Both the position numbers and the translations under genes were made by a program. Of a stretch of 64,000 nucleotides of DNA, positions 50,788 through 58,134 are shown in pieces. Numbering within the stretch: position 1 is the first letter of the stretch; each line of letters starts with the position of its first letter. The DNA comes from Streptomyces hiroshimensis (lineage in GTDB: Bacteria > Actinomycetota > Actinomycetes > Streptomycetales > Streptomycetaceae), in assembly GCF_014650335.1 (NCBI RefSeq), contig NZ_BMUT01000001.1, positions 549,037 through 613,036 on the forward strand. Direction: 5' to 3'. The notes under the pieces were generated by a model that was not told the origin of the DNA, searched no databases, and saw nothing but the letters and a program-made list of their open reading frames with translations.

Positions 50788-51551
50788 CTACGGGCCGCTG
50801 GGGGCGGCTCCGTTGATGATCTGGAACAGCGTCTCGGCCGCCGCATCGCTGATGCGGGGACGCGACGGGGTGGCGGGGATTCCCGGGCGGGGAACGGGCG
50901 GTGGCGCCTTGGGCTTCTTGCCGCCGCTGGTGTTCACCAGCGCGTAGTAGTGGGTCAGCCGGTGTAGAGCGTCGATGGCCTGGGCGAGGAGTAGGTCCGT
51001 CTGGGACCACCGGCCCTTGGACGGGTCGGCGCCCTCGGCCTGCTCGTTAAGGTCCGCGGCCGGCGCGGCGTTGCGCAGGGCGGTCATCGTCGCCGACTCC
51101 GGCGGCAAATGCTCGATCAGCACCCGCAGTTGGCGCCAGGACAGGCGGCCCCGGTACAGGTCCAGCAGATCTGTACCGGGGTAGTAACGGTGTAGGTCGG
51201 CCTCTACCGCTTCCGCGTGATCTTCGAGGACGCGGGCCGTCCACTGGACTTTCCCAGTGCCTCCCCGCTCGCCTCGGCAACCGCGCGCACCCAATCGCCG
51301 ATCTCGTCCTGAGTCGGGTCGGCGGCGTACCAGGCATCCACGTCGTCCGGGTGAAGAACACCCTCGGCGAAGCGGTCGAGGTCACCGGCGTTCAGGGCGC
51401 GCAGGTGAGAGGCGCGCCACCGCTGGGAGACCAGGGCGCGGACGGGGTAACCGGCCAGCTCGACCGGGACGTACCCGGTGTCGGCGGCGTCGGTCTCCTG
51501 CCCTGTGGTGGCGTCCGGGCTGGCGGTGGTCGTGGGCTGCGACAAGTGCAC
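50788..51551 (-). CDS. Tail assembly chaperone GT, made by -1 frameshift
   Basis: A predicted 254-residue fusion. Ribosomes read residues 1-101 of the upstream chaperone, slip back one base on GGGAAAG (51249-51255) and continue as GK-VQWTARVLEDHAEAVEADLHR into the second frame (open to 50788). The zero-frame codons are CTG GGA AAG, so the heptamer is correctly phased. This is the G/GT arrangement of siphovirus tail chaperones, lying as expected between the tail tube and tape measure genes. The second frame has no good start of its own. Confidence 0.85.
51204..51551 (-). CDS. Tail assembly chaperone G (zero-frame product)
   Basis: A 115-residue acidic chaperone: YVPVELAGYPVRALVSQRWRA, LRALNAGDLDRFAEGVLHPDD and DWVRAVAEASGEALGK, then a short basic tail (SSKITRKR). 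Domain style and place match phage tail chaperones. A TTG at 51545 with AAGGA seven bases upstream may be the real start. Confidence 0.85.
   Translation of the reverse strand: MHLSQPTTTASPDATTGQETDAADTGYVPVELAGYPVRALVSQRWRASHLRALNAGDLDRFAEGVLHPDDVDAWYAADPTQDEIGDWVRAVAEASGEALGKSSGRPASSKITRKR
51249..51255 (-). promoter_or_regulatory. -1 ribosomal slippery heptamer GGGAAAG
   Basis: On the minus strand the heptamer G-GGA-AAG lies in the XXXYYYZ phase relative to the chaperone G frame. It is 45 bases before the zero-frame stop. After slipping, the next codons read into the long downstream frame without a stop. Confidence 0.85.
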
Positions 51552-51621
51552 TTCCTTGATCGGTTAGAGGGTTGGGAGAAAGCGGGGAGCTTCGGTCACC
51601 GCACGGTCAGGGACCGGTGGG

Positions 51622-52245
51622 TCAGCTCTTCGTCTCCGACGGCGCGGGGTTCGGAGCGGGGGGCGGCGTGGGGGACGCGTCGGGGATCTTCACCGAGAAC
51701 GTGTGGTAGACCGTGTTGTTGCGGGAGTCGGGATACGCGGTGATCTTCACGTCGTAACCGGCCATGTCCTCCGACTTGTACGTGACGTCGGATCGGTCGG
51801 TGATCTCGCCGGAGGGCACGTAGAAGCCCTCCATCGTGTCGCCGTCGGCCACCAGGAAGTACCAGGCCCTGCGGTCGGGGGCCGGGCTAGCCGTCTCCGC
51901 GAACCGGGTGATCCCGTCCGCGCCCGGAGCGAGGTCGTTCACCGGGATACGGAACATGAGCGACTTCACGATGGGGCTGTTCGTCTCCCACATCGTGATC
52001 CCGAAAGTGCGGACCGACTTCGTGATCTGCGTGCGGAAAGCGGACGTCACGCCCCAGGGCGTGAACTCCTTGTGGTCCTCGTCGAACCCGTACTTCAGGC
52101 CACCGTCGGAAATGGCGCCGAGGCCGGTCCAAGGGGCGGACGGGGTGCCCAGAACGGTGGGGCCGGGGGTGCCCTGCGGGGCGACCCAGGCGCCGCCGTT
52201 GGCGCCGACCATGGCGAGATCGGCGGCGCGGCTGATCTGAATCAA
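51622..52245 (-). CDS. Major tail (tube) protein
   Basis: A 207-residue structural protein starting MIQISRAADLAMVGANGGAW. It has a beta-rich body (SVRTFGITMWETNSPIVKSLMF, WYFLVADGDTMEGFYVPSGE, YDVKITAYPDSRNN) and a Pro-rich tail. Its place directly before the tail chaperones is characteristic of the tail tube gene. Confidence 0.85.
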   Translation of the reverse strand: MIQISRAADLAMVGANGGAWVAPQGTPGPTVLGTPSAPWTGLGAISDGGLKYGFDEDHKEFTPWGVTSAFRTQITKSVRTFGITMWETNSPIVKSLMFRIPVNDLAPGADGITRFAETASPAPDRRAWYFLVADGDTMEGFYVPSGEITDRSDVTYKSEDMAGYDVKITAYPDSRNNTVYHTFSVKIPDASPTPPPAPNPAPSETKS

Positions 52246-52308
52246 GAGGGAAAGGTTCCTTCAGTGGTGCGCCCCCGGCGGGGCCGGGAGGGTGGAGCGG
52301 AGCGGGGG

Positions 52309-52692
52309 TTACGGGGCGGCGTGCAGGTGGATGGCGTAGACGGCGCCGAAGCGGGAGGCGGCCGGGTTGTCCCATGGCCGCCAGCAGGGGGCGGTGACCG
52401 TGGCCGCTGCGGTGAACACCGCGCCCCGGGTAGAGGCGCTGGGGAGGTTGGTGAGGACGACGTCACGCACCCGGCCGGCGAGGGCGGCGGCCCCGGCCCG
52501 GTCGGTGGCGAACGCGTCGACGTCGATCAGGGCGCGGTCGAGGCGAAAGCCGTCATCCGTGCCGCCGATCCGGCGCAGCCGAACCAGCGGCAACGCCGTT
52601 TCCAGGGCGACCGGGGTGTCGGTGCACACTCGCAGGCCGAGGCGGGGTGTCAGCCACGCGACAAGGGCGGCCTCGGCATCCGGCCACGTCAT
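52309..52692 (-). CDS. Tail terminator / tail completion protein
   Basis: A 127-residue protein starting MTWPDAEAALVAWLTPRLG, with LPLVRLRRIGGTDDGF and VDAFATDRAGAAALAGRVRD. This is the pattern of small tail-terminator proteins that cap the tube. Its ATG overlaps the stop of the gp10-like gene upstream. Confidence 0.75.
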   Translation of the reverse strand: MTWPDAEAALVAWLTPRLGLRVCTDTPVALETALPLVRLRRIGGTDDGFRLDRALIDVDAFATDRAGAAALAGRVRDVVLTNLPSASTRGAVFTAAATVTAPCWRPWDNPAASRFGAVYAIHLHAAP

Positions 52693-53000
52693 AGGCGCGT
52701 ACTCGTCGCCGCGCGCAGCAGCGTGTGACGGGCCGGGGTGTGCTGGCCGCCGTATTCCACGAACCGCGCGTGCGGGCTGGAGTTGACCACGGCGGCGCCC
52801 GTGCGGTCCTTGTCCGTGCCGATCCGGCGCCGGGACTCGACGGAGAACGACGCCTTGTACCGGCCGACGTCGGTGGGCGACGTGGCCTCGGCGGCGGCCC
52901 GAATCTGTTCGGCGGCCTGGACCAGGGCGGCGGTAAGCGCCGGGTCGTTGAGGAGCTGGCGCACACCCGCCCGGCGGATGCGCACCTTCGGTGCGGGCAC
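52689..53000 (-). CDS. HK97 gp10-like head-tail protein
   Basis: A 103-residue basic protein. The core RAAAEATSPTDVGRYKASFSVE and NSSPHARFVEYGGQHTPARHTLLRAA matches the HK97 gp10-like family, which joins heads and tails. It sits in the usual place between head closure and tail terminator. Confidence 0.82.
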   Translation of the reverse strand: MPAPKVRIRRAGVRQLLNDPALTAALVQAAEQIRAAAEATSPTDVGRYKASFSVESRRRIGTDKDRTGAAVVNSSPHARFVEYGGQHTPARHTLLRAATSTRL

Positions 53001-53034
53001 GGCACCTCGCTTTCGTCGGGGCGGCCGGGCGGGG

Positions 53035-53382
53035 TCAGCCGGTGACGCGTCGGGCGGTGACCTGCACGCCGGCGCGCGTGCCGGTCAGCGGGGAACGGAA
53101 GTCCTGCACCGGGCCGTGGACGCTGAACACGTCCCCGCGGACGCGAAGCCGGTCGGTGGGCCGGACGTCCGACTCGGCGGGGGCGTAGATCACGAGGTGG
53201 TCGGTGACGATGTCCTGTCCGCCGACCGTCTCGGCGCCGGGTTCGGGGGCGACCACGCACCCGTGAAGCGGGTGTTCCTGGTCCGGGCCGGGGGCGTCGT
53301 TGCCGTAGATGTCGAGCACGGCGGGGCCGGGCCGCAGCACGGTGACGGCCTCGCCGAACGCCGGGGCCGGTAGGACGATCAC
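53035..53382 (-). CDS. Head closure / head-tail joining protein
   Basis: A 115-residue protein read from the GTG that overlaps the adaptor stop (GTGA): VIVLPAPAFGEAVTVLRPGP, later VVAPEPGAETVGGQDIVTDHL and DRLRVRGDVFSVHGPVQDF. The small beta-barrel with a DxLxVRG-type strand is characteristic of head completion proteins. Confidence 0.75.
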   Translation of the reverse strand: MIVLPAPAFGEAVTVLRPGPAVLDIYGNDAPGPDQEHPLHGCVVAPEPGAETVGGQDIVTDHLVIYAPAESDVRPTDRLRVRGDVFSVHGPVQDFRSPLTGTRAGVQVTARRVTG

Positions 53383-53762
53383 TCGTACCACCACGGGGTG
53401 GTCCACGAGCCAGGGTAGCCGGGCGGGGGTCCGGCGCCGGCCGGGGTGGGGTCCACGGTGAACGCGCCGCCCCGGCCGGCCATGAGCCGCAGTGAGCGGC
53501 GCTCGTCGCGGGTCAGGAAGAGCCCGGCCTGAGTGACGGGCCGCTGTACCTGGTACGGGCCGATCGTCTCCGCACTGAGCCCTTGTGGGTTGGCGTAGGT
53601 GCGGGCGGCGATGGACAGCACGACAGCGCCGGCGCCCTGCGGCAGGGGGGTGACGACCGCGCGGCACAGGGCCTCGGCCTGGGCGATGATCAGCCGGGCG
53701 CGGTCGTCCTGCACGTCCTGGCCGAGGAGGTCGGCCAGGTCCTGCGGCGTGACAACGGGCAC
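53379..53762 (-). CDS. Head-tail connector (gp6-like adaptor)
   Basis: A 127-residue protein starting VTPQDLADLLGQDVQDDRAR. The N-terminal helices (LIIAQAEALCRAVV) and SIAARTYANPQGLSAETIGPYQV are the signature of connector proteins under the portal. It ends in GSWTTPWWYE at the junction with the next gene. Confidence 0.82.
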   Translation of the reverse strand: MPVVTPQDLADLLGQDVQDDRARLIIAQAEALCRAVVTPLPQGAGAVVLSIAARTYANPQGLSAETIGPYQVQRPVTQAGLFLTRDERRSLRLMAGRGGAFTVDPTPAGAGPPPGYPGSWTTPWWYE

Positions 53763-53795
53763 CAGAGATCACCGCCCATCGCGTGCGCGTACCGG

Positions 53796-54788
53796 TTAGG
53801 CGGCCAGCGCGAAATCGCTCTGCTTCGGCGGCGCCTTGGGTGCGATGACCGGCGCGGTGTAGGTCACGAACGCGCTCTTGTCGCCGACCGCGAAGCCGTA
53901 ATGCGCCTCGCACAGCATCAAGATCAGGTTCTCCTGGAACGCCGAGTGAACGTGGCCGTCGGCATCGATGTAGGTGCCGACGTCGGTGGTCTTGATCGTG
54001 ATGTCCATGCCGACGCCGTAGACGGCCTGGTCCCAGTCGCCGGCGACCGCGCGAAGACCGGTGTCGGCCGTGATGCTCTGGCGGTTGAGCTTGCCGCCAA
54101 CGCCCCGGTTGTAGGCGATCGGGTAGCCGATGAGGGAGCCCCGGGAGACGGTGCCCTGTCCGGCCGGGTCCGGCACGAAGACGGGGCGCCCGGTGGTGTC
54201 GGTGGCGAGCAGCATTTCCGGCTTCAGCAGCGGATCAGCCACGAAGCCGGTGGTGTCGTAACCGGACTGGGCGACCGCCTTCAGGCCGGTGACCAGGTCG
54301 GCGTAGACCCCGCCCTTGGACTGGGCGGTGGTGCCGAGGGCGACAGTGTTCGGGGTCGCGGACAGGCAGTCTTCAAAAGGTCCCTTGCCGCCGGTGAGGG
54401 TCTTGCCGTGAATGGCGGCGTAGTCGAAGGCGCGGCCCAGGGCGGTGGGCAGGTCCCGCTGGAGCTGGGCGAAAAGACCGGCCGGGTTGGTCATCGCCAC
54501 CTCGGCCGAGACCGGCACGAGCACGGCGACCTTCTTGCCGCGCATCGTGCGCACCGAGATGCCACTGGTACCGAGCGGCTTGGTACCCGCCTCGTCCACC
54601 CAGTCCGCCAGCGGTATGTCACCGCTGACGGGGATGGCGGTCTCGGCGGTCAGCGACAGCGGCACCTTGCGGGCGAGCTGCATCACGGCCGAGGACTCAA
54701 CCGCTTGATCAAAAATGGGGCCGGTGATCTCCCGGGGCAGGAGCTGAGAGGGAACACCGCGGGTCTGGATGGGCGTAACGGGGGAAAT
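53796..54788 (-). CDS. Major capsid protein (HK97 fold)
   Basis: A 330-residue capsid subunit. The N-arm PREITGPIFDQAVESSAVMQ and the body RKVPLSLTAETAIPVSGDIP, KKVAVLVPVSAEVAMTNPAG and NLILMLCEAHYGFAVGDKSAFV are typical of actinophage HK97-like capsids. The natural N-terminal arm begins upstream of the first ATG (54686), and the only codon well placed behind the AAGGA site (8 bases) is ATT at 54788. A start at the internal GTG/ATG would remove the whole N-arm and has no ribosome site. It is directly downstream of the scaffold gene. Confidence 0.85.
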   Translation of the reverse strand: MSPVTPIQTRGVPSQLLPREITGPIFDQAVESSAVMQLARKVPLSLTAETAIPVSGDIPLADWVDEAGTKPLGTSGISVRTMRGKKVAVLVPVSAEVAMTNPAGLFAQLQRDLPTALGRAFDYAAIHGKTLTGGKGPFEDCLSATPNTVALGTTAQSKGGVYADLVTGLKAVAQSGYDTTGFVADPLLKPEMLLATDTTGRPVFVPDPAGQGTVSRGSLIGYPIAYNRGVGGKLNRQSITADTGLRAVAGDWDQAVYGVGMDITIKTTDVGTYIDADGHVHSAFQENLILMLCEAHYGFAVGDKSAFVTYTAPVIAPKAPPKQSDFALAA

Positions 54789-54800
54789 GAGCGAACGTCC

Positions 54801-55313
54801 TTAGTGGTGCAGGGTATTGTGGAGGATTCCGGCGAACATCTGCGCCGGGTCGGCGGCGCGCTGGCCGGATGAGCCCTGGGTGGGGTCCGGCTGCATCAGA
54901 GGCCGGCCGGGCCCCGGATCGGCGGCGGGGGTGAGGTCGGACAGGAAGGCGTCGGCGTCCGCCTCCAGTTCCTCCCGGGTCGTGCCGATCAGCCGGGCGG
55001 CCTGCCGTTCAGTAAGGCCCTTGGCGTTCGCCACCTGCGTGCGGATCAGCTCCCCCCGGGCCTGTTCGGCCAGGCGCTCAGCTGCCTCGGCGCGCTCCGT
55101 GAGCCGTTGCGCTTCGGTCTTGCCGGCTTCCTGGAGCTGGTGCAGTTCGGCAGCGGCGGGCTCCAGCTCGGCGACGCGCGCGGCGTTCGCGGCCAGCTCG
55201 GTGGTAAGGCGCTCGATCTCCGCGCGGGCCGCGGTGGGGTCGTCCCACGAGCTCGGCACGCCGTCTTTGAGAGTGGTGCCGTCAGCTGTGTGGACAGAAT
55301 CAAAGTGGGGCAT
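54801..55313 (-). CDS. Capsid scaffolding protein
   Basis: A 170-residue protein. A central coiled coil (ARAEIERLTTELAANAARVAELE to about residue 100) and a helical C-terminal end (RAADPAQMFAGILHNTLHH) fit phage scaffolds, which direct shell assembly and are then lost. Gene place immediately upstream of the capsid gene supports this. Confidence 0.85.
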   Translation of the reverse strand: MPHFDSVHTADGTTLKDGVPSSWDDPTAARAEIERLTTELAANAARVAELEPAAAELHQLQEAGKTEAQRLTERAEAAERLAEQARGELIRTQVANAKGLTERQAARLIGTTREELEADADAFLSDLTPAADPGPGRPLMQPDPTQGSSGQRAADPAQMFAGILHNTLHH

Positions 55314-55339
55314 CAATGGTGCCCTAACGGCATAGGGAA

Positions 55340-55365
55340 GGCCCCGTCACACAGGTGACAGGGCC
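55340..55365. terminator. Hairpin upstream of the scaffold gene
   Basis: GGCCCCGTCAC and GTGACAGGGCC pair with one mismatch or bulge around an ACAG loop. It lies in the gap between the low-GC insert genes and the scaffold gene, so it may end or attenuate transcription entering the head-tail operon. No T-run follows. Confidence 0.4.
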
Positions 55366-55490
55366 GAGTGTTAGGAATAAGAAGCGGAATCCGCTGAGGT
55401 CTTCTAGAGCGGCATACCAGAGTCTTTATAGCATAAAGCATGACGTCGTGAATGCAATCAATTTACCGCCGACCGATCTTCTCGACTTCT

Positions 55491-55805
55491 TCAGGTTCCT
55501 CCGGCGCACACTTCCTGGAGGGGAAGGGGAACGATCTTCACTTCTCGCAGCGCCTCATGGGCGTCACGCATCACCGCACCAAAGATCACATCGAATCGCC
55601 GATGCGCTTCTTCAGCCGTTTCGCCCTCGATGTCCATCGCCAGCTTGAAGGTCCTGTCCCTAAGCGACGCAGCCATATGAAGATCCGCGCCACCCAGCCG
55701 CTCCAGGGAGTCAGCGATCAGCCACAGAAACGATTCAAACGCTTGATCGGAGAGATCCTGGCCCGAGGTGACCTGGACGGACCTCTCAATTGACGACCCT
55801 GACAT
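55491..55805 (-). CDS. Hypothetical protein in the head-module insert
   Basis: A 104-residue soluble protein: QAFESFLWLIADSLERLGGADLHM and FKLAMDIEGETAEEAHRRFD. No family recognised. Base composition is visibly lower in GC than the surrounding head genes. It follows the next gene at 9 bases, so both belong to an inserted unit. Confidence 0.6.
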   Translation of the reverse strand: MSGSSIERSVQVTSGQDLSDQAFESFLWLIADSLERLGGADLHMAASLRDRTFKLAMDIEGETAEEAHRRFDVIFGAVMRDAHEALREVKIVPLPLQEVCAGGT

Positions 55806-55814
55806 GTCGAGCTC

Positions 55815-56162
55815 CTAGCAGTTCCGCCAGCACTCATAGTTTCGACGGAGAAAGCGAGCATGCTTCTCGGCCCGCTCCCTACTCCAGTCAGCATACGCGA
55901 ACGTCCAGTGCGCTTCAGGGCATGGACACCGCAGGCCGATCCGTGGAGGGTTACGTTCGTTTTGGGGTCGGCCGTTTTCGTATCGACGCCACCTGCACCT
56001 ACTGGCCCTTGCCAGAATTTCACGAAGCGCCGGGGGCTCTTCGGGATCTTCGCCCATCGCAATCCCCACCTTTGACCAGTCGCCTGTGGCACCGTCCCCA
56101 GTCGGAGGCGCCGACTGGTGTCCCATCGCAGAGGGTGATCCCATGGTGGCATGGCTCGACAC
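55815..56162 (-). CDS. Cys-rich small hypothetical protein
   Basis: An open frame of 115 codons. The likely protein begins at the ATG at 56057 (MGEDPEEPPALREILARASR) and gives 80 residues with five Cys, including LRCPCPEAHW and NYECWRNC. Metal binding is possible. It runs opposite to the pentapeptide gene, whose start region it overlaps if the longer start is used. Confidence 0.5.
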   Translation of the reverse strand: MSSHATMGSPSAMGHQSAPPTGDGATGDWSKVGIAMGEDPEEPPALREILARASRCRWRRYENGRPQNERNPPRIGLRCPCPEAHWTFAYADWSRERAEKHARFLRRNYECWRNC

Positions 56163-57302
56163 GGTCCGCTACCCAGCGCCGCTCGAAGGATGCGTAGAGT
56201 AAAGGGTTGCTTTATTGTTTTGGGCTTGGCTCTCGCCTTGGCGGGTTTGGCTTACTGGGCCTGGTCACTACTCCATGCGACGCCGATGACGTCGGGATTG
56301 TGGAAGGGGATGGAGCAAAAGGATCAGGCTGCCGCGATCGGGCAATGGCGACTGATGCTCGTGCAGGCGGCAGCCGCCCTTGGTGCGCTGGCAGCACTTA
56401 CATACACGGCGCGTACCTATGCAATGTCCCGGCACGGGCAACTCACCGAACGCTTCACTCAGGCAATCGAACGACTGGGGGCAGAAACAGAACCGTACTT
56501 GTGGATCGGCGGAATCCGAGCCTTGGAGCTTGTTTCTTACGAGTCGCCTCGACATCATGACAGTGTCGTCGAAATGCTCTCCGACTTCGTCCGGGATCAG
56601 CAGGGGGGGCAGCATCAGCCGATCCCACAGCCTCTATTGCTCACTACGCCGCCCCCGGGGCGATCAAGGATCCCGCCCAAGGTTCAAGCCGCCCTCAACA
56701 CGATTGGCAGGCGGCGCCGGCCAAGGCGAAATCGCTTGAACCTGAGCGGACTTGATTTGTGCGATGCCATCCTAAAAGGAGTTGAACTCAGGAGAGCCAA
56801 CCTATCAAACTGCCTTTTGCGCCGCTCTTACTTGTCCTACGCAAGGCTTCAGCATGCCATTTTTCCGCAAGCCCAACTGCACTACGCAGACTTGACGAAA
56901 GCAAGGCTCTGCTGGGCAGATATGAACGGAGCTCGACTTCCTCATGCGGCGCTCTTCAAAGCGCGGATTCAACATGCCGTGTTGAATCGAGCTCGCCTTC
57001 AACGGGCCGACATGAGGAGGTGCCATGCATGGTTTGCCGATCTCTCGGAGGCTAGGCTCAGCCGCGCTAACTTGACCCAAGCGAAGCTATGGGGTGCTGA
57101 TCTATCCAGTTCTCACCTGGATGAGGCTGATCTGACGAAGGCGAAACTATGGTTCGCCGATCTCAGAAGCGTAGATCTAACCAACACAAAGGGGGTCACC
57201 CCCTTTCAGCTCTTCCTTGCACGAACGGACCGCACAACTTCCCTTCCTCCTGGGCTTGTTCGTCGCGGTCTATTCATTAGAACTGTTCGGAGTGTGCGCT
57301 GA
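56151..57302 (+). CDS. Membrane-anchored pentapeptide-repeat protein (moron)
   Basis: A 383-residue protein. Two membrane helices lie at about 18-40 and 68-88, then a conserved linker (GQLTERFTQAIERLGAETE, IGGIRALELVSYESPRHHDSVVEMLSDFVR) and a C-terminal pentapeptide-repeat helix from residue 200 (ANLSN, ADLTK, ADMNG, ADLSE, ANLTQ, ADLSS). This architecture is common in Streptomyces, function unknown. It lies on the plus strand inside the minus-strand head module and is low in GC, so it was probably acquired separately. The start may be the ATG at 56190. Confidence 0.82.
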   Translation: MARHGPLPSAARRMRRVKGCFIVLGLALALAGLAYWAWSLLHATPMTSGLWKGMEQKDQAAAIGQWRLMLVQAAAALGALAALTYTARTYAMSRHGQLTERFTQAIERLGAETEPYLWIGGIRALELVSYESPRHHDSVVEMLSDFVRDQQGGQHQPIPQPLLLTTPPPGRSRIPPKVQAALNTIGRRRRPRRNRLNLSGLDLCDAILKGVELRRANLSNCLLRRSYLSYARLQHAIFPQAQLHYADLTKARLCWADMNGARLPHAALFKARIQHAVLNRARLQRADMRRCHAWFADLSEARLSRANLTQAKLWGADLSSSHLDEADLTKAKLWFADLRSVDLTNTKGVTPFQLFLARTDRTTSLPPGLVRRGLFIRTVRSVR

Positions 57303-57366
57303 TAGAGCATCAACCCAGAAGATCACACTAGAGTAATCAGGGCTTTTGACGAGTCGACCTCGCGGT

Positions 57367-58134
57367 TCACTGGGCCTTGCCGTATTTGGCGTCGTAGGCA
57401 CGGCGGAAGGCGCGCTGCTTCTCCGCCCCGTACACGCCGTGCGAAGCCTCGTAGTACAGCTCTTCCCACTCGGCGATCTCGGGTTCCGGAGTAGCGGCGC
57501 GGCCCCGGAAGACCGGTTCGGCCGTGCAGGCGCACCGATCGTGGTACGGGTCACCAGTGGCGGTGCGCCGCGCTCGAGTGCGGTCGGCGAAGACCAGGCC
57601 CCGCATGGCCAGCAGGGCGCAGAACGCGCAGGCGTTGCCGCCGGTCACCCGCACCCACCCGACCGCTTCGGGGTCGGCGCGGGCGGCCTTCTCGATCGTG
57701 CGGCGGCCCGCCTGGGCGGCGAGGCGCTGTGCAGCGGCCACCTCGCGGTCCCGCTGGGTCACACGCCACCCCTCCACCGCCTCCGGACCGTCCTCCCCGC
57801 CGTCGGGACGCGGGGCAGCCGAAGCACGCAGCGCTTTGCGGGCGGCGTTGATCTGGGTGGGGTGGGGCGGCTCGGCCACGGGGACGGTGAAGGACCTGGT
57901 AACGCCTGCGGCCTGCCGGGCTTCCTCGTAGTAGCCGGCGGCCAGCTCGGCCGACGCGAGACCGTACTTGTGGATCAGGCGGGTGACCGTGGCCGACCAG
58001 GCGCGCTCTGCTTCCGGCCCCGGGGGCGCGGCCCGGTAGCGGGACCAGGCCGTCAGGCACTCGGTGCGCAGGACCCGCGAGAGCGCTTCTTGCCGGCGGC
58101 GGTGGCCGTCAGCCAGGGCACGCAGGATCTTCAC
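57367..58134 (-). CDS. MuF-like minor capsid / head morphogenesis protein
   Basis: A 255-residue protein with a long helical N-terminus and a C-terminal Cys/His cluster (GNACAFCALLAMRG, HDRCACTAEPVF) typical of MuF-type head proteins of actinophages. It starts inside the portal stop (ATGA), and is separated from the scaffold gene by the roughly 2-kb insert with the plus-strand pentapeptide gene. Confidence 0.8.
   Translation of the reverse strand: MKILRALADGHRRRQEALSRVLRTECLTAWSRYRAAPPGPEAERAWSATVTRLIHKYGLASAELAAGYYEEARQAAGVTRSFTVPVAEPPHPTQINAARKALRASAAPRPDGGEDGPEAVEGWRVTQRDREVAAAQRLAAQAGRRTIEKAARADPEAVGWVRVTGGNACAFCALLAMRGLVFADRTRARRTATGDPYHDRCACTAEPVFRGRAATPEPEIAEWEELYYEASHGVYGAEKQRAFRRAYDAKYGKAQ

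Noticed and set aside
47165..50947. 1260-codon plus-strand frame opposite the tape measure gene
   Set aside because: It mirrors the coiled-coil coding of the tape measure protein and lacks a ribosome site or any domain.
56805..57080. Minus-strand frame opposite the pentapeptide repeats
   Set aside because: Its pattern simply mirrors the repeat codons of the plus-strand pentapeptide protein.
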